DNA of 64,000 nt from Micropterus salmoides (taxonomy: Eukaryota > Chordata > Actinopteri > Centrarchiformes > Centrarchidae): NCBI RefSeq assembly GCF_014851395.1, contig NW_024041039.1, positions 2,428,360 to 2,492,359 on the forward strand, in the 5' to 3' direction. Shown here in pieces: positions 35,701 through 47,700 of this stretch. The position numbers and the translations under genes are program-made. Numbering within the stretch: the first letter of the stretch is position 1; each line of letters starts with the position of its first letter. The notes under the pieces were generated by a model, which was given only the letters and a program-made list of their open reading frames with translations, searched no databases and had not been told where the DNA came from.

Positions 35701-38700
35701 TTGCTGGAATCCACTTCCCAGAATAGCAGAGGAGCATCTGCGTCCCAGCCCAAATGCAGAGGGGGGGCTGAGAGCGAGAGTCCTTCTGTCTGCTCCCAAA
35801 ACCCCCGCAGCCCCAGAGGTCTGGAGAGAGTCGGTCTGAAGGAATGACGGGGATCTGACCCGAGTTCACGCCCTGATCCTGCAGCTTTCACTCCCTTCTG
35901 CTCCGGCTTTCAGCCCTGAACACACCGCAGCTTAAATCTGGGCTGTAATGCTGATGATTCGTGAAGGAAGTGATAGATGGGCAGCCCTGTGGCTTTGTTG
36001 TTCACCAGGATCCATCATCAGATCCTTTCAGATGGAGCGGGGGTGGGTCGTGGGTGCCAGAATTTACTGCAGAGCCTTCTGGAGGTGTTGTCGGTAAAAC
36101 ACAATGAAACATCTGTGATGGGAGGTGCCAGTGTGATAACCCTGATCTGCTTCATGCACCACCCAGCCAGCCTTTCCCTCAAACATCCTGCAGCAACTCA
36201 GGTTTCTAGTTTGTTCCTGAGCCCAGTTTAACTGTACCAGAGAGTGGTGTGAAAACTTTCAATGCTGGTGTAAATATGATTTTTTTTGTTTCAGAGTTGT
36301 TCAAACTTCTAAAGCACAGCGGTGGTTAAAGGACAGTTTCACACATCGTTACAATCAAACACGCAGTTGGTGGAAAGTGTTTCCTCAAAGGCTTTAGATG
36401 GTATTAAACAGAAGCCTTAAATATTTCCTCCCACCTGCTGTAGGCAGCAGTGGTACTTTATAAAATGTTCTGAAATGTTATACATCTCTAAACTACTAGT
36501 GGGATGTTGTGGCAGCAGGTGCTGCTGCAGGAGGCTGGTCGGTCAGCACCATCAGACCTCGAGTGAAGGGAGCTAACATGGGCCCGTCTCAATTTTAAAA
36601 AAACTTGATGAGTTAGTAGTTTTTCACTGGTTTATCCATCCATCCATAACTCAGACTGCCAAAGCTTCATTTTAGTTTCTGTTAAACTAGAAGTAAGTTT
36701 TTGGATGTGGATTTTGTCAAAGACCAGTCAGCCAATCGGTGTACATATAGGCATGTGAGCACTGTTGAACCCTCGTTTTTTAATGTATGAATTAATTGAA
36801 CTTTGCCAAAATAAAATATAACTGAAATGTTACTTTCATGTTTGCAAAAGTGTTGAGAAACAACTTCACCAACACAGTAAACCACCTTTCGATGCGAACA
36901 TCGAGCCAGTAGCTTTTCTGTTTTTGTTGCTAATAGAATTCCCGAGTTATCAGAATAACCTTTTGTCCTTTGGCTGAAATCTCATATTTTGTGCTAGTGT
37001 TTGTCGAGAAACAATTGGCGGTGCAGACGTCTGTGAGAGGTCACCCTTTAGGTGGGGGGAAAACATTGGTGTGCAGATAAGTCGAGCCTTCCTGTCAGAT
37101 ACAGAACCACGATCACTTCAACAAGCCACGCAATGTCTGCAGAGAGCAAATACTGTCCGAACACAGCGGTGTACTGGTGAGATGTGTGATTTAGATACAG
37201 GAAGTCGATCTGAACGCAGAGTGCAGGGGCGACTGAGTGGCAGAAAGTTTGATTAGAAATGAAGAGACGGAGCTGTGAGGTGGAGAGAGTGCACGAGGAT
37301 CGCCCAGAGCTCAGCTTTTAATCACACACATTGATTGTGAAATGTTCTGCAACCTTCGGGTCGATTATGTAACGAGCACACTTTACCTGACGGTGATGTA
37401 ACGGCTTTATTTCATATCCTAATGGTCTCTCTTACACTCCAACGCACTGGCCTTCCTCAGTCACACCCCTCCTGTCGGACAGAAACCTCTTCATTTTAGA
37501 CTAATTCTCAAATTCTTTAACTGTCATCGATCGGCTCCTGGAGTCATCGAACGTTGGATACAGGATCACGGTAACATCCTGTTAGAAAATTAGACTGAAC
37601 TGGCAGCACAAGGTTTTCACTTCACTCTCCTTTGTTTTTATCTTCGCTGCTCATCTTTCCTTTAAACCCCCTCCACAGGTGAACGTCTACGTCCTGGGCA
37701 GAACCTTCCTCGTGCTGGCCAGAGAACTGTGCATCAACGCCCCGGCTATAGGTACAGACTTCACTTACCTTTACACCGTTCTGCTGGGTTTCGCCACACT
37801 CTGCTGAATTCAGCTCTCTAAATTGTGAATCAGCTGTTGTCTTTTATGTAGTTTACAGATTATTCCTGATCAATTTACCAATTATCAAGTAATCGTTTAG
37901 TCTATATATCGCCAGAAAATGGTGACAGATGACTTCAAGATAACTCCTTCAAACATCTTGTCCGTGTTGAATTTACAATGTCAAACATTTTAAAAGCTGA
38001 GAGTCTTCACATATTTGGCATACTGGCTTGATAAATTACTTAAAGATAGTCCAGGGATTTGATATTGCATTTATGATAATATTGAGACTGATTTTAAAAA
38101 GGAGTAGTTATGTAGATGACAAGAGGCTGTCTTAACCATATCCAAGCCTTCCTGCCACAGCAGACGCACCCTCACTCCCCCTCCACACAGTATTGTAGCA
38201 CACTGCACAAAATATTAGGGAACCTGAAATGCAGGTTCTTCTCTCTTCAAGCAGAGCTGTTCTGTCAAACACAAGTTCCTTTACTAACATGAATGTGTAG
38301 CCTAAGTGTGCACCGTGCAGCTGATTCTCTGTATTTAAAGGAGCTTTAAATGCTTGTGACTTTAAAAAGAGGCTCTTGCTTAAGGGGCCCCATGACTCCT
38401 TTGGCCCCTGTACTGTACTGGATGCCCACTGAATAATCCATCCACTGCTGCAAGGACCTTTTAATAAAACCAAGGTGTAGTTCTGACTGTAGTACCCAGA
38501 GGGCGCTGCAGTCCCTTTAATCCCCTCTCCCTCACCCAGAAACCATAATGACGTGACATCTCCAGCTTCAACCACATTATAACCTTTATGTTCATCAGGT
38601 GCGTAAGCATTCTTGTACAGAACACATCTGGTCATCTTTAACAGCATCAAGCTGTTAAACTGTATTTTTACAAAAGACACGATGTTTCTGAGGCCGTCCT

Positions 38701-41700
38701 CTGAAGTGCAAAACAACTGAGAAGATCTCTGCATTTAGAATTACAACACTACATAAAGTTTACTCCTCATGTAATATTGCTGCTTGGACTATAGTAACAA
38801 CATCTTATATAGACTTGCAATTACAGAATTTGAAGCAGCCCTACTTGTTCCAGTTCAGCTTGATTACATAACCACAAATCACTGTATGAATGTTGTTTCT
38901 ACAGCAGCCGCAGGCGTCGGAGCAAATAACGTTAACCCGGAACTTAAATTAAAAAAATAACATTAAATTAAATAAGATAAAACAGCTCCTTGGCTTTTAA
39001 AATAGTCTCTCAAAGAACTAACCAGGCCGTTTAGTGTGACGTTAGTCGAGTGTCTTTAATGCTACATTACTTCAAAGGCTGGGAGGCGAGGGTCGTTTTC
39101 CATCAGCGGTCCAGAGCAGCTTATGCGTAGAACACAAGCTCGGGGATCTGTCCTCCCTGTACTCCAGTCCCGTTGGTGCTGTCGGAGGAGCACTGAAATT
39201 GAAATGTCACCTTCCCACACTGCACCTCTGTCATGCCCTCCTGGCCAAAATAGCTCAGTTCATTCCCGTCCAGCACGGCGCTCACGGTGTAGAACGCATC
39301 CTGCTCCACCTGAACAGGATGCTCGAACCACACCGGAAACGTACTGCTCGACCCGTCCGACACAAACTTTGTCAGGGTCTGCGCCAGGGTCACCCCCTGT
39401 CTCTTCAGTTCGATTTTGACGCTGTACTCGGCTTTGCCGCCGCTCGACCCGTACAGCCCCAGACCTGCGATAAAGATCCTCTTGTCCACCGCGAACTGGA
39501 TGCTGTCACACCGGCCGCGGTAGCGCCACTGATTGCTCCGGTAGGCCGAGGACTGGAAGCGGTGGCACCTCTGAGGCACCAAACCCTTTCTCGCCGTCAG
39601 AGGGAAGTCCAGTTTGGGCTTTTTAGCAGCAGTGTACCACAGGAACACGTTGTGCGTCTCCTCCAGTGTCAGGATATCACATTGCGCCGCCCCGTTGGCG
39701 AACTCCTCCAGGCTCATGGTGGGGATGCGCACTAAGAACAGCGCCTTGCCAAGGACTTCTCTTTTGTTGCGGGTGGTGGGCCCCAAACCTTGTCTCTTGC
39801 ACTCCGCCGTGGCCCAGTTCATAACCGCCTCAAACACCACCACCTCCTTGGTGTTGAGCGTCTCCCGCCGCAGGATGATCTCCAGCGTCTGCAGGTCGAT
39901 CTCGCAGAAGCCCTCGGAGCACAGCGAGAGCTCGGCCTGAGCGTCGATCACCTCCCAGCAGCGCTGCGTCAGCTCGGGCTCCTCGAACAGGCGGCTCTGG
40001 GAGAGCAGCACGCAGGCGTTCTTGGCCTCCAGGCTCGTTTCCAGGAAGGTGACGCAGGCCTTGGCCAGGGCGGGAACAATGTACTTCTTGGCAGCGTACA
40101 GGGTGGCCAGCACCGTGTCGGCCTCCAGGTCGATCTCATCGCTGTACATGTACCTGGGAGAAGGAAAGCGGGCTGTTAATCACTGTACGGGTGCAGAAAT
40201 GTAACGTACAACTATTTAAAATAAGACGTGGCACTAGGAACGTTGGGACCATGGTAACTGACTTTAAAAGTGCTTATTTCTTCTTGTTTGTTTGCTTTTT
40301 TTCTTCCCAAAGAGGGTTGCATGACAACTTAACACATCCTACCCTTTACAGAAGAGGTCTTACGGTGCTGGCTTACCCAATGCTACTCAACGAGCAACAA
40401 AGGCAGGTTATTTATAACTACGAGTCTTTATATATTCCCCTCTAAGAAACTGTCAGGCTGTCGATGAGGGAAAAGGAAAAGCGCACTGAGAAAACCAGCA
40501 ATTACAGAGCACTGTGCGGCTGCCACTTCTCTCTGGCGCTCCCAGCATTTTGGCGTTCGCCTCTGCTTCGCGTTGGATGAGTAATAATATGCTTTGAAGT
40601 GACACTGACTGTCATCTCTCCTGCTGGTTGTGCTTCGTGAGGGCATGGTGAGTGGCTTACTTCAGCAGAATTAGAAAAGCAGCAGGTTCCACATCTGGAA
40701 TATGGATCTCAGACTCCTCCTCCGCCAGATCGCCGTAAAACATGGCACAGAAGACGGAGCTTCCCACGGCCAGCACGTACTGGGAGGGAGGGGGGGAGCA
40801 GACAGATGCGTCAGACACATGCAAGTTCGATAAAGGAGCAGGAGTCACTCTTTTCACAGACACAACTCCCTCACTCCTCTAACACACAGACTTGAACTCT
40901 CTGCTTTGCCCTTTAGAGTTTCTATTTTCTCACAGAAAGAAATCAAAACAGTGAAATGTCTTTACCTTGTGTGCTGGAACCTTCTGCGATGCCCCCAAGG
41001 GCCCCACGATGAAGTGGACATCAGCCATCAGCTCGTTGTTAAACATCAAGGCATTCCTAAAAGCAGAGCACGTTTCATGAATAAGCCTCCATCAAGTATT
41101 GTGTAACACCAAGTCCTCCCACACTCGCTTTGCCTGGAGACACTGGTTATTTTCATGGATGTGGGGAGGATTCAGCCGCAGAAAGGTTGCAACTAACGAC
41201 TGTTTGCATTATTGACGACTCTGCTGATCATTTTCTTGATTAATCATTTGGCCTGTAAACTTTGCAGTGTGAGAAATGTCATTGCAATTTTCCAGAGCCC
41301 ATGGTGACCTTTTTTAAAATGTCTTGTGTGTTCTCCCAATATCAGTGGAAAACCCAAATATATCCAATGTACCGCCATGAAAGACTAAGAAAACCCAAAT
41401 ATATTAAATTTACTTTCATAAAAGACTTAAAAAGCCAAAAAGATTGACACTTCAGTTGGAGGAACCAGTGGCCATTTTTGCTTAAAACCTTCCTTTTAAT
41501 GATTAATCAATAATCCCAGTAGTTGCCTATGAATCGACTTTACTGCTGCAGCTTTAACGCAGCAGAGCACGCACACTTAAATATATGCTCCGGTGCACAT
41601 TTTAAATATTAGATGGTAATACAATAAGGAAGTAGATGCTGCGGGAATAGTTTTCTCCCAAATAAAACGCTGTGCTGACTGGTGAGAGAGTTGTGACCTT

Positions 41701-44700
41701 ACTGCACACCGGGAGCTCTTTCCTTTTTTAGTGTTTGTTTTATTTATTTTTTTCACATTAACGCACGGAGCCCGAGCGGCTCTGATGTCCTGCCGTTTAA
41801 TCCGGAATGACCGTGGATGCACTTCACGGCTGTGACAGTTACCTCTCTCTCAGCGTGGGGTGGCTGCACTGCCAGCTGGGTGGATCTACGTTGTTGTTGT
41901 TGATGTTCTGCTGGGTGGTCGGGGTGGTCGCCGCGCTGCTGCTGCTGCTGGCCTGGCTCACCTGCAACTCCTTGGTCTTCTCGGTGTCCGCCACCGTGGT
42001 GCCGCTGGACAGGTTGGTGTTGGCGGCGGGGTACAACTCCGCAGCCATCTTCTGCTGCTGCTGCTGCTTCTTCGTCAGGGACAGAGTCAGGATCTCATAA
42101 CATACCGGCAGCCTGCCCGGGAGCTTACCGACCTTCTTGGACTTTTTCAGCGTTTCTGGAAGTAGGAGCAGATAAGTCAAACACCTCATGATCCGGCCAT
42201 GATGGAGCGACCTGCAGTCTGCCGTTGGCATCGGCACAAGCAACCGATCTTCTCCGTGTTTAGTATCCGGGGAACCGAATCACGACCGGGGTCTGGATGA
42301 CTGGCTGGACGGGGGGGGGGGGGGGATTCTGCCTGTTATGCGTAAAGTCCGGCTCCTACTGCGCCGCTTTAAAACGGCTTCCACAGCGAAGTTTACGCGT
42401 CAACATGTGAATATCCGTCCGGTGCACGGGGCGGTCCGCTTCCTCCTCCGCGTCCAACCACAAGCACTTTAACTGCGAGTCCCCGCGGTCAGCTCATCCT
42501 CTCCGGCCGGAGAAACGTCCGCGGAGCGTCGCTCGTTTTCGCTTTTCCGGCGAGTGGGTAATCCTGCTGCCGGGATCAGGTCCTTACTGCTTTTTCTTTT
42601 CTTTTTTTTTATTCCCACCCCGCCTCTGCCGCTAATCCTCTGAGGTTTGTCCCTCTTTCTCCGAACCGGCCGTGGACCCAGACAAAACCAGCTGTGGTGT
42701 TCCGCTGCAGCCGCACGCATCCGAGGTAAACACTCATATGACGGGAGTTTTTAAGGTCTGCTTGGTTGTTTCTGATTTTTATTTTTTTTTTCTCTCCTCC
42801 TCCTCGTCGTGATCTCTTCGGACGCCCAGGGTTCGCTGCGGACCAATCAGATTAACGCGCTGCGCTGACGTCAGGAGAGCCTGAGCGCCTCCCTCAGCTG
42901 CTCTGCAGAGTGCGTCACAGCTCCGCCTCTGTCCGCTGCTCAGACCCGGTCCTGAGATAAAAATAAAATTAAAAAGAAGGTCGGTTAAATATGACCCTCC
43001 AGCCCGGCGGAGTAATGAGGCCAGATCACCCCGAAACATAAAACAGGCTGCAGCCTGGCTCTGCTCCATGTGTGTGCGCGCTGTGGTTTTATGTCATTAA
43101 AATTTATGTCAACTCTTTCTCTATATTAATAACAAGGTGGAGACAAAATGATAATATCTAATGAGCATATAAAGATTTGACCTTTATAAAAAAAGAAAAG
43201 AATCTGCGTTTCATAAAATATAATTCATGAGTTTAGTGTTTGGCTGTTTATTACATCACATTTAGTCATGTGGCTTTTATCCAAAGCGACTTACATTTAA
43301 GGAACAACATCTACAGAGCATCAACTACAGCACCAGATCTGCAACTGACAATACATACTGGTAAGAGCTAATAGCACGTATCGCATCAATGGGGTGAATA
43401 CCTAGGGGGGAGAAGTAAGGGTTAACACAAAAGTGCAATAATACAAGAGAAATGTAGGGGGATAGAAGAAGAGCACAGGAAGTGCATGTTAGTGCCCACA
43501 GGTGTTATGACAGAAAGTGTTGTCTGAAGATGAGACAGGACCTTTAAGATTTAATTCATTATTTCCAACAGGAATTGTTGTGCTGTACAAAGTGGGAAAG
43601 AGTTGAAATTGCAAAAATCAAATGTCAATTAACAGATATGTCCAAAATGTACTAAACCTGTAAACAAGGTTAAAGGTGAGATTGCTTCTGGGTGAGTTTC
43701 ATATAGATATGTATAGAAACTGTAGCGTCTAAAATGAGCATAAAGTTGAATCGACGCCTCACTAAAATATTAAAATAAATAAATAAAATGTTGTTGTTAA
43801 ACACTGGTATACTATCCTGAAGTGGTAAATATAGTGGTGGATAAACACAACCCTGCAGTGTGCATGTGATCTCTACGCATCAAGCTAACGCACATGTAGG
43901 AGTACAAGCAAAAATCTATACACTACAAAACCTACACTACATACACTGTAAAACCCTGGAACAGCTTACTGTGATGGTACCTAACTGCCTCTGATGTATC
44001 TTGTTTCTGGGGATAACTGGTCAAACAAACAACGTGGCATCACGTCAAACTGCTTCAGATATCCTGCAGTGATCTAAGTCAGTGGTTTTCAAAGTGGGAG
44101 GCTCCGTGAATGGAAGTGCGAAAATATGACAAGTTATTAAAAGGTCACATAGATTAGCCAACGTGTGTGTGAGATTTGGTCAAAGAGAGAGTTAGTTTTT
44201 GGGAAGTTTACTGTCTTTGTCAGAGTCAGAAACTTGTTTTGTATTTGGTCTAACCTTAAGTTATGTCGAACAGCAATATCGGCCATCTTTGCTCGATTGT
44301 TGGGTTTCTGTCTGTTAATGGGAACCTCCTGCCATAAACTACTCGACTCCACTGTTTACTAAAAGAAGTGTGATTGTCTAGAAGTCTGTGAGAAAATGTT
44401 TCTACTTGTCAGCTGATTTATTCCCTCAGTAAACACTTTCCTGATGAGTTTCTGGTCTCAGTCGCTAGTTTCAAGTCTTCTTCAACACAGCATGATGTTC
44501 ATTTAGTAAATTATGGTCCCATTTAGAGGAACAGAGACCAGAAAGCAGCGGATGCTTTAGGGCGGGGCTACAAGCTGATTGACAAGTTGCCACCACTAAT
44601 CCCTCCTCAGCTCCACCCTTTTGTCCAAAAATTGTCACTTTTGTTTCGCGCAAACCGAGATGGCGACCAAAATGCCAAACTACAGGCTTCAAAACGGCGG

Positions 44701-47700
44701 TCCGCAAACCATCCGACGTCACGGTGGCTACGTCCACTTCGTTTAAACAGTCTACGGGGAAACTAAGCTTTGTCTGAGCGGAGGCCCAACAGTCCCAGAC
44801 TTTGAAAACCCCTGCTCTAAAACATCAGTATCCATCAGGTTTGGATGAGTGAGGTGCTTCTTGCAAGAGCTGACAGTTTGACAATCATACCAAGAGAAGT
44901 CCATCAGAGAACATGAAACCCCGAGACCAATTTAAACACCCACAGTAACAAAATGGACCAGAATGCATTGCAGCTCCAAGTCAGGTTGGGGTTTTGAGGG
45001 AGGGGCGCAGCTTCCCCCACAGCTGACATGATAACACTTTAATGCTGTTCATGCATCCCTGCTCCTGCCTTTGATTGAAAGGAGCACGTTCGCCACCCTT
45101 CTCTGGGGGTGGTCCAAGGAGGCGAAGCGGGTTGAGGGAAAGTGGGTACAGGAGAAAAAGTAAACTACAGCGCTCCATCCCAGAATGACTCCTGGGCTGT
45201 TTGAGCATCACAGATTGATTATGTTTGACGGTGAAAGAGGACTAGAGGTGAATTTCTTTTTCCTTAAACAGCCTCTTTTTTCTATGGAGCTCTGGCCCGG
45301 CCCAGCGTTTACCGGCACTCCAGTGAAAGTTGGAGCAGCAATGGCGAGCTCTGCAGACGTATCATTACATGGTGTGTTGGGGGGGGGGGAAATCAGCCTG
45401 GATCTTATTACCATCTGGCTCTACCAGCTTTCCACTGGACTGCTCTTTAAACACAGCCACTGACTTCAAAGATATTCGACTCCACTGTCATAGCCGGGGC
45501 ATGAAACCCAGCTTTTTGTCTCCCGGCTGCAGTGGAAAGAGGATTCCTTCTAATTTTAGTATTAAATTAGATTTCTTAGCAGGGTAAAATCATTTTTAGA
45601 ACACAAATGTCTAAAGGCAAACTGGCCAGCTGCCAGGCTGTTTCATGGAAAAAGCCGGCGGATCTGATAGCTTTTCTCTCTTCGGCTGAATTTAAAGTAT
45701 TTTTCTATAAAGTTTATGATGAGCTGCACAGTGCAAGTTTCTCAGACATTTGAGAATCAAAATGGTTGAGAAGTGAGTGTTTGATTGGAAGGTTGCCCGT
45801 TCAGATCCTTTCACCAGCTGCTGAAATCTGGACGGAGACACTGAATGAGAACCAGGCTGCTTGGAGCCAAATGCTAATCCTCAAGTTCTCCAGTGGAGCT
45901 AATTAGCAGTCAGCAGTAGGACACTCGTTTTACTGGGAAGCTCACAGGTGCTAGGAAGTTTAAATCTGTGTGAATTCAAAGCAGGATTTTTTGGTCTGAA
46001 CCAGAGTGGAAAAAATGAGTCTTTGCATGTGGTTTGTTTATTGCTCAGACGCTGGCCTATCAGGACTTGTAAACAAAAGTCACATGGTCATACAAGCAGG
46101 CTGTTCACTGGTTAAAGTGAATTGGCTAAAGAATTTTGGCAGCAGGATCTTAGGGGCCGAACACATCTGATATCGGATGAATATGATCATTACAGGACAC
46201 TTGGAGCCATAAACTGTGTGCTGCGCTGCAGCCGCTTCAGATTACACACGAGGTAGATCGAATCATTTTTACAGCACAGGGTTGGATAAGATGTAGTTTG
46301 ATTTAATGCTACTCAAAAAAACAAAAGCTATAAACAGAGCATGTGATAAGTAAAAGATTTTACATGGTGGAGCGCAGAGGAGGCGGCAACTGGACCGTGT
46401 CTGAAATGATATCCTTAATAGTTTGCTTTATAGAGAGCAGCAAAATGAAGACTTCAGAATTAACATCCACTTCATTAACATGTTCTATCACCACTGACAC
46501 GAGGTTTGTACCATTGTGATAAGTGAATAGATTTACACACTCACAATTCAGATACGCAAATACAATGGCTGAGGCTAAATATATTGCATTACATAGCAAA
46601 TAAGTAATAGGAAGTGATTTTGGACGTAGCCCTAATAATTCAGGCAGCTCGGTAACGTTATTTGATTCAGTCTGAGATGAGGATGCATAAGTTTGGTTTT
46701 TTTAATGTGGTATTTTGGTAACAGAAATATTTAAATTTTATTAGTGCTGGGCAACGATTAAAAAATTTAATCTCAATTAATCACATAGTTCTGCGCAAAA
46801 TTAAATAATGAATTCTAAAGTAGTGTATTACACTTTTAATTGAAATGTTTTGCTATATACACAAGAGTGTAATGACATGTGGTTTGTAAACACTTGAAAC
46901 AAATAAGGTGCTTTTTACCAGCAGTAATCCCTTTTACACAGCAGCAATAAAATATTTCTTGTAAATCTCAACTTAATCTTTAATGTAATCAAATATTAAA
47001 CCAAAGCTATTTGCCACTGCCAGGGAATTACCTTTTATCTAGCTTGTTAAAACGAGTTAGATTCCGGAGCCCTGATTGAATTGAATTTTTTGTCTGTGAC
47101 GCGCAGCACAAATCATTGGAAGAGAGACTGATCCTCACGGAGTTTTACTAATCAGCATGCAATGTGAAGCTCTCCACTTCACCCTGGCGTTTGTTTGCTT
47201 GTCTTGCTTTTGTTTATCTGCTTCTCCCACACGCTAGTCTGCTGAAGCCTCCCTCTGCTGCTTGTTTGGGTGGCTGATTTGCAGGCTGATCAACCCCCCC
47301 CCCCCACCTGTGACCCATGGTTTGATTGAATGTGTATTCAGAGCCAGTGGGCAACGAACTTTCATCATCAATAATAATAATTTTTAAATAAACTGCGTTA
47401 ACTGCCCTAATTTTTATAAAATCTAGATTTGTCAGAATACACAATGGTAGATTTTTATTGAACAACTTACTAGAGTATCGCAGTGGTAAGAAATGTCTTT
47501 AAATCTTCTTATGCATCCACATCCGGGTCACTTCCTGCAGCACAGCCTGCCTTCTCTGGTGCAACACCGTTTGGCAGAAATATCTGAAGGAACAAATGTT
47601 TCGGCTTTGAAAGGACGTGATTGTGATCATGCATAGTATGAACACTTAAATCTACGCAAACTTAAAGAGAAAAAAACCTTCTTGTCTTCAACAGACCCGT

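Larger units (their letters stand above)
37752..47694 (+). other. brf1: brf1 intron 5, host of btbd6
   Basis: A 9.9-kb intron containing the whole btbd6 coding region on the opposite strand, an unexplained minus-strand open frame (38132-38734), a LINE/SINE-type repeat (43255-43550), a hAT-type MITE (44080-44814) and homopolymers G15 (42311-42325), G11 (45379-45389) and C12 (47294-47305). The stretch 44.9-47.6 kb has no recognised gene. Confidence 0.8.

Noticed and set aside
39199..40179. Plus-strand open frames of 98 to 178 codons
   Set aside because: Antisense shadows of the GC-rich btbd6 exon 4.
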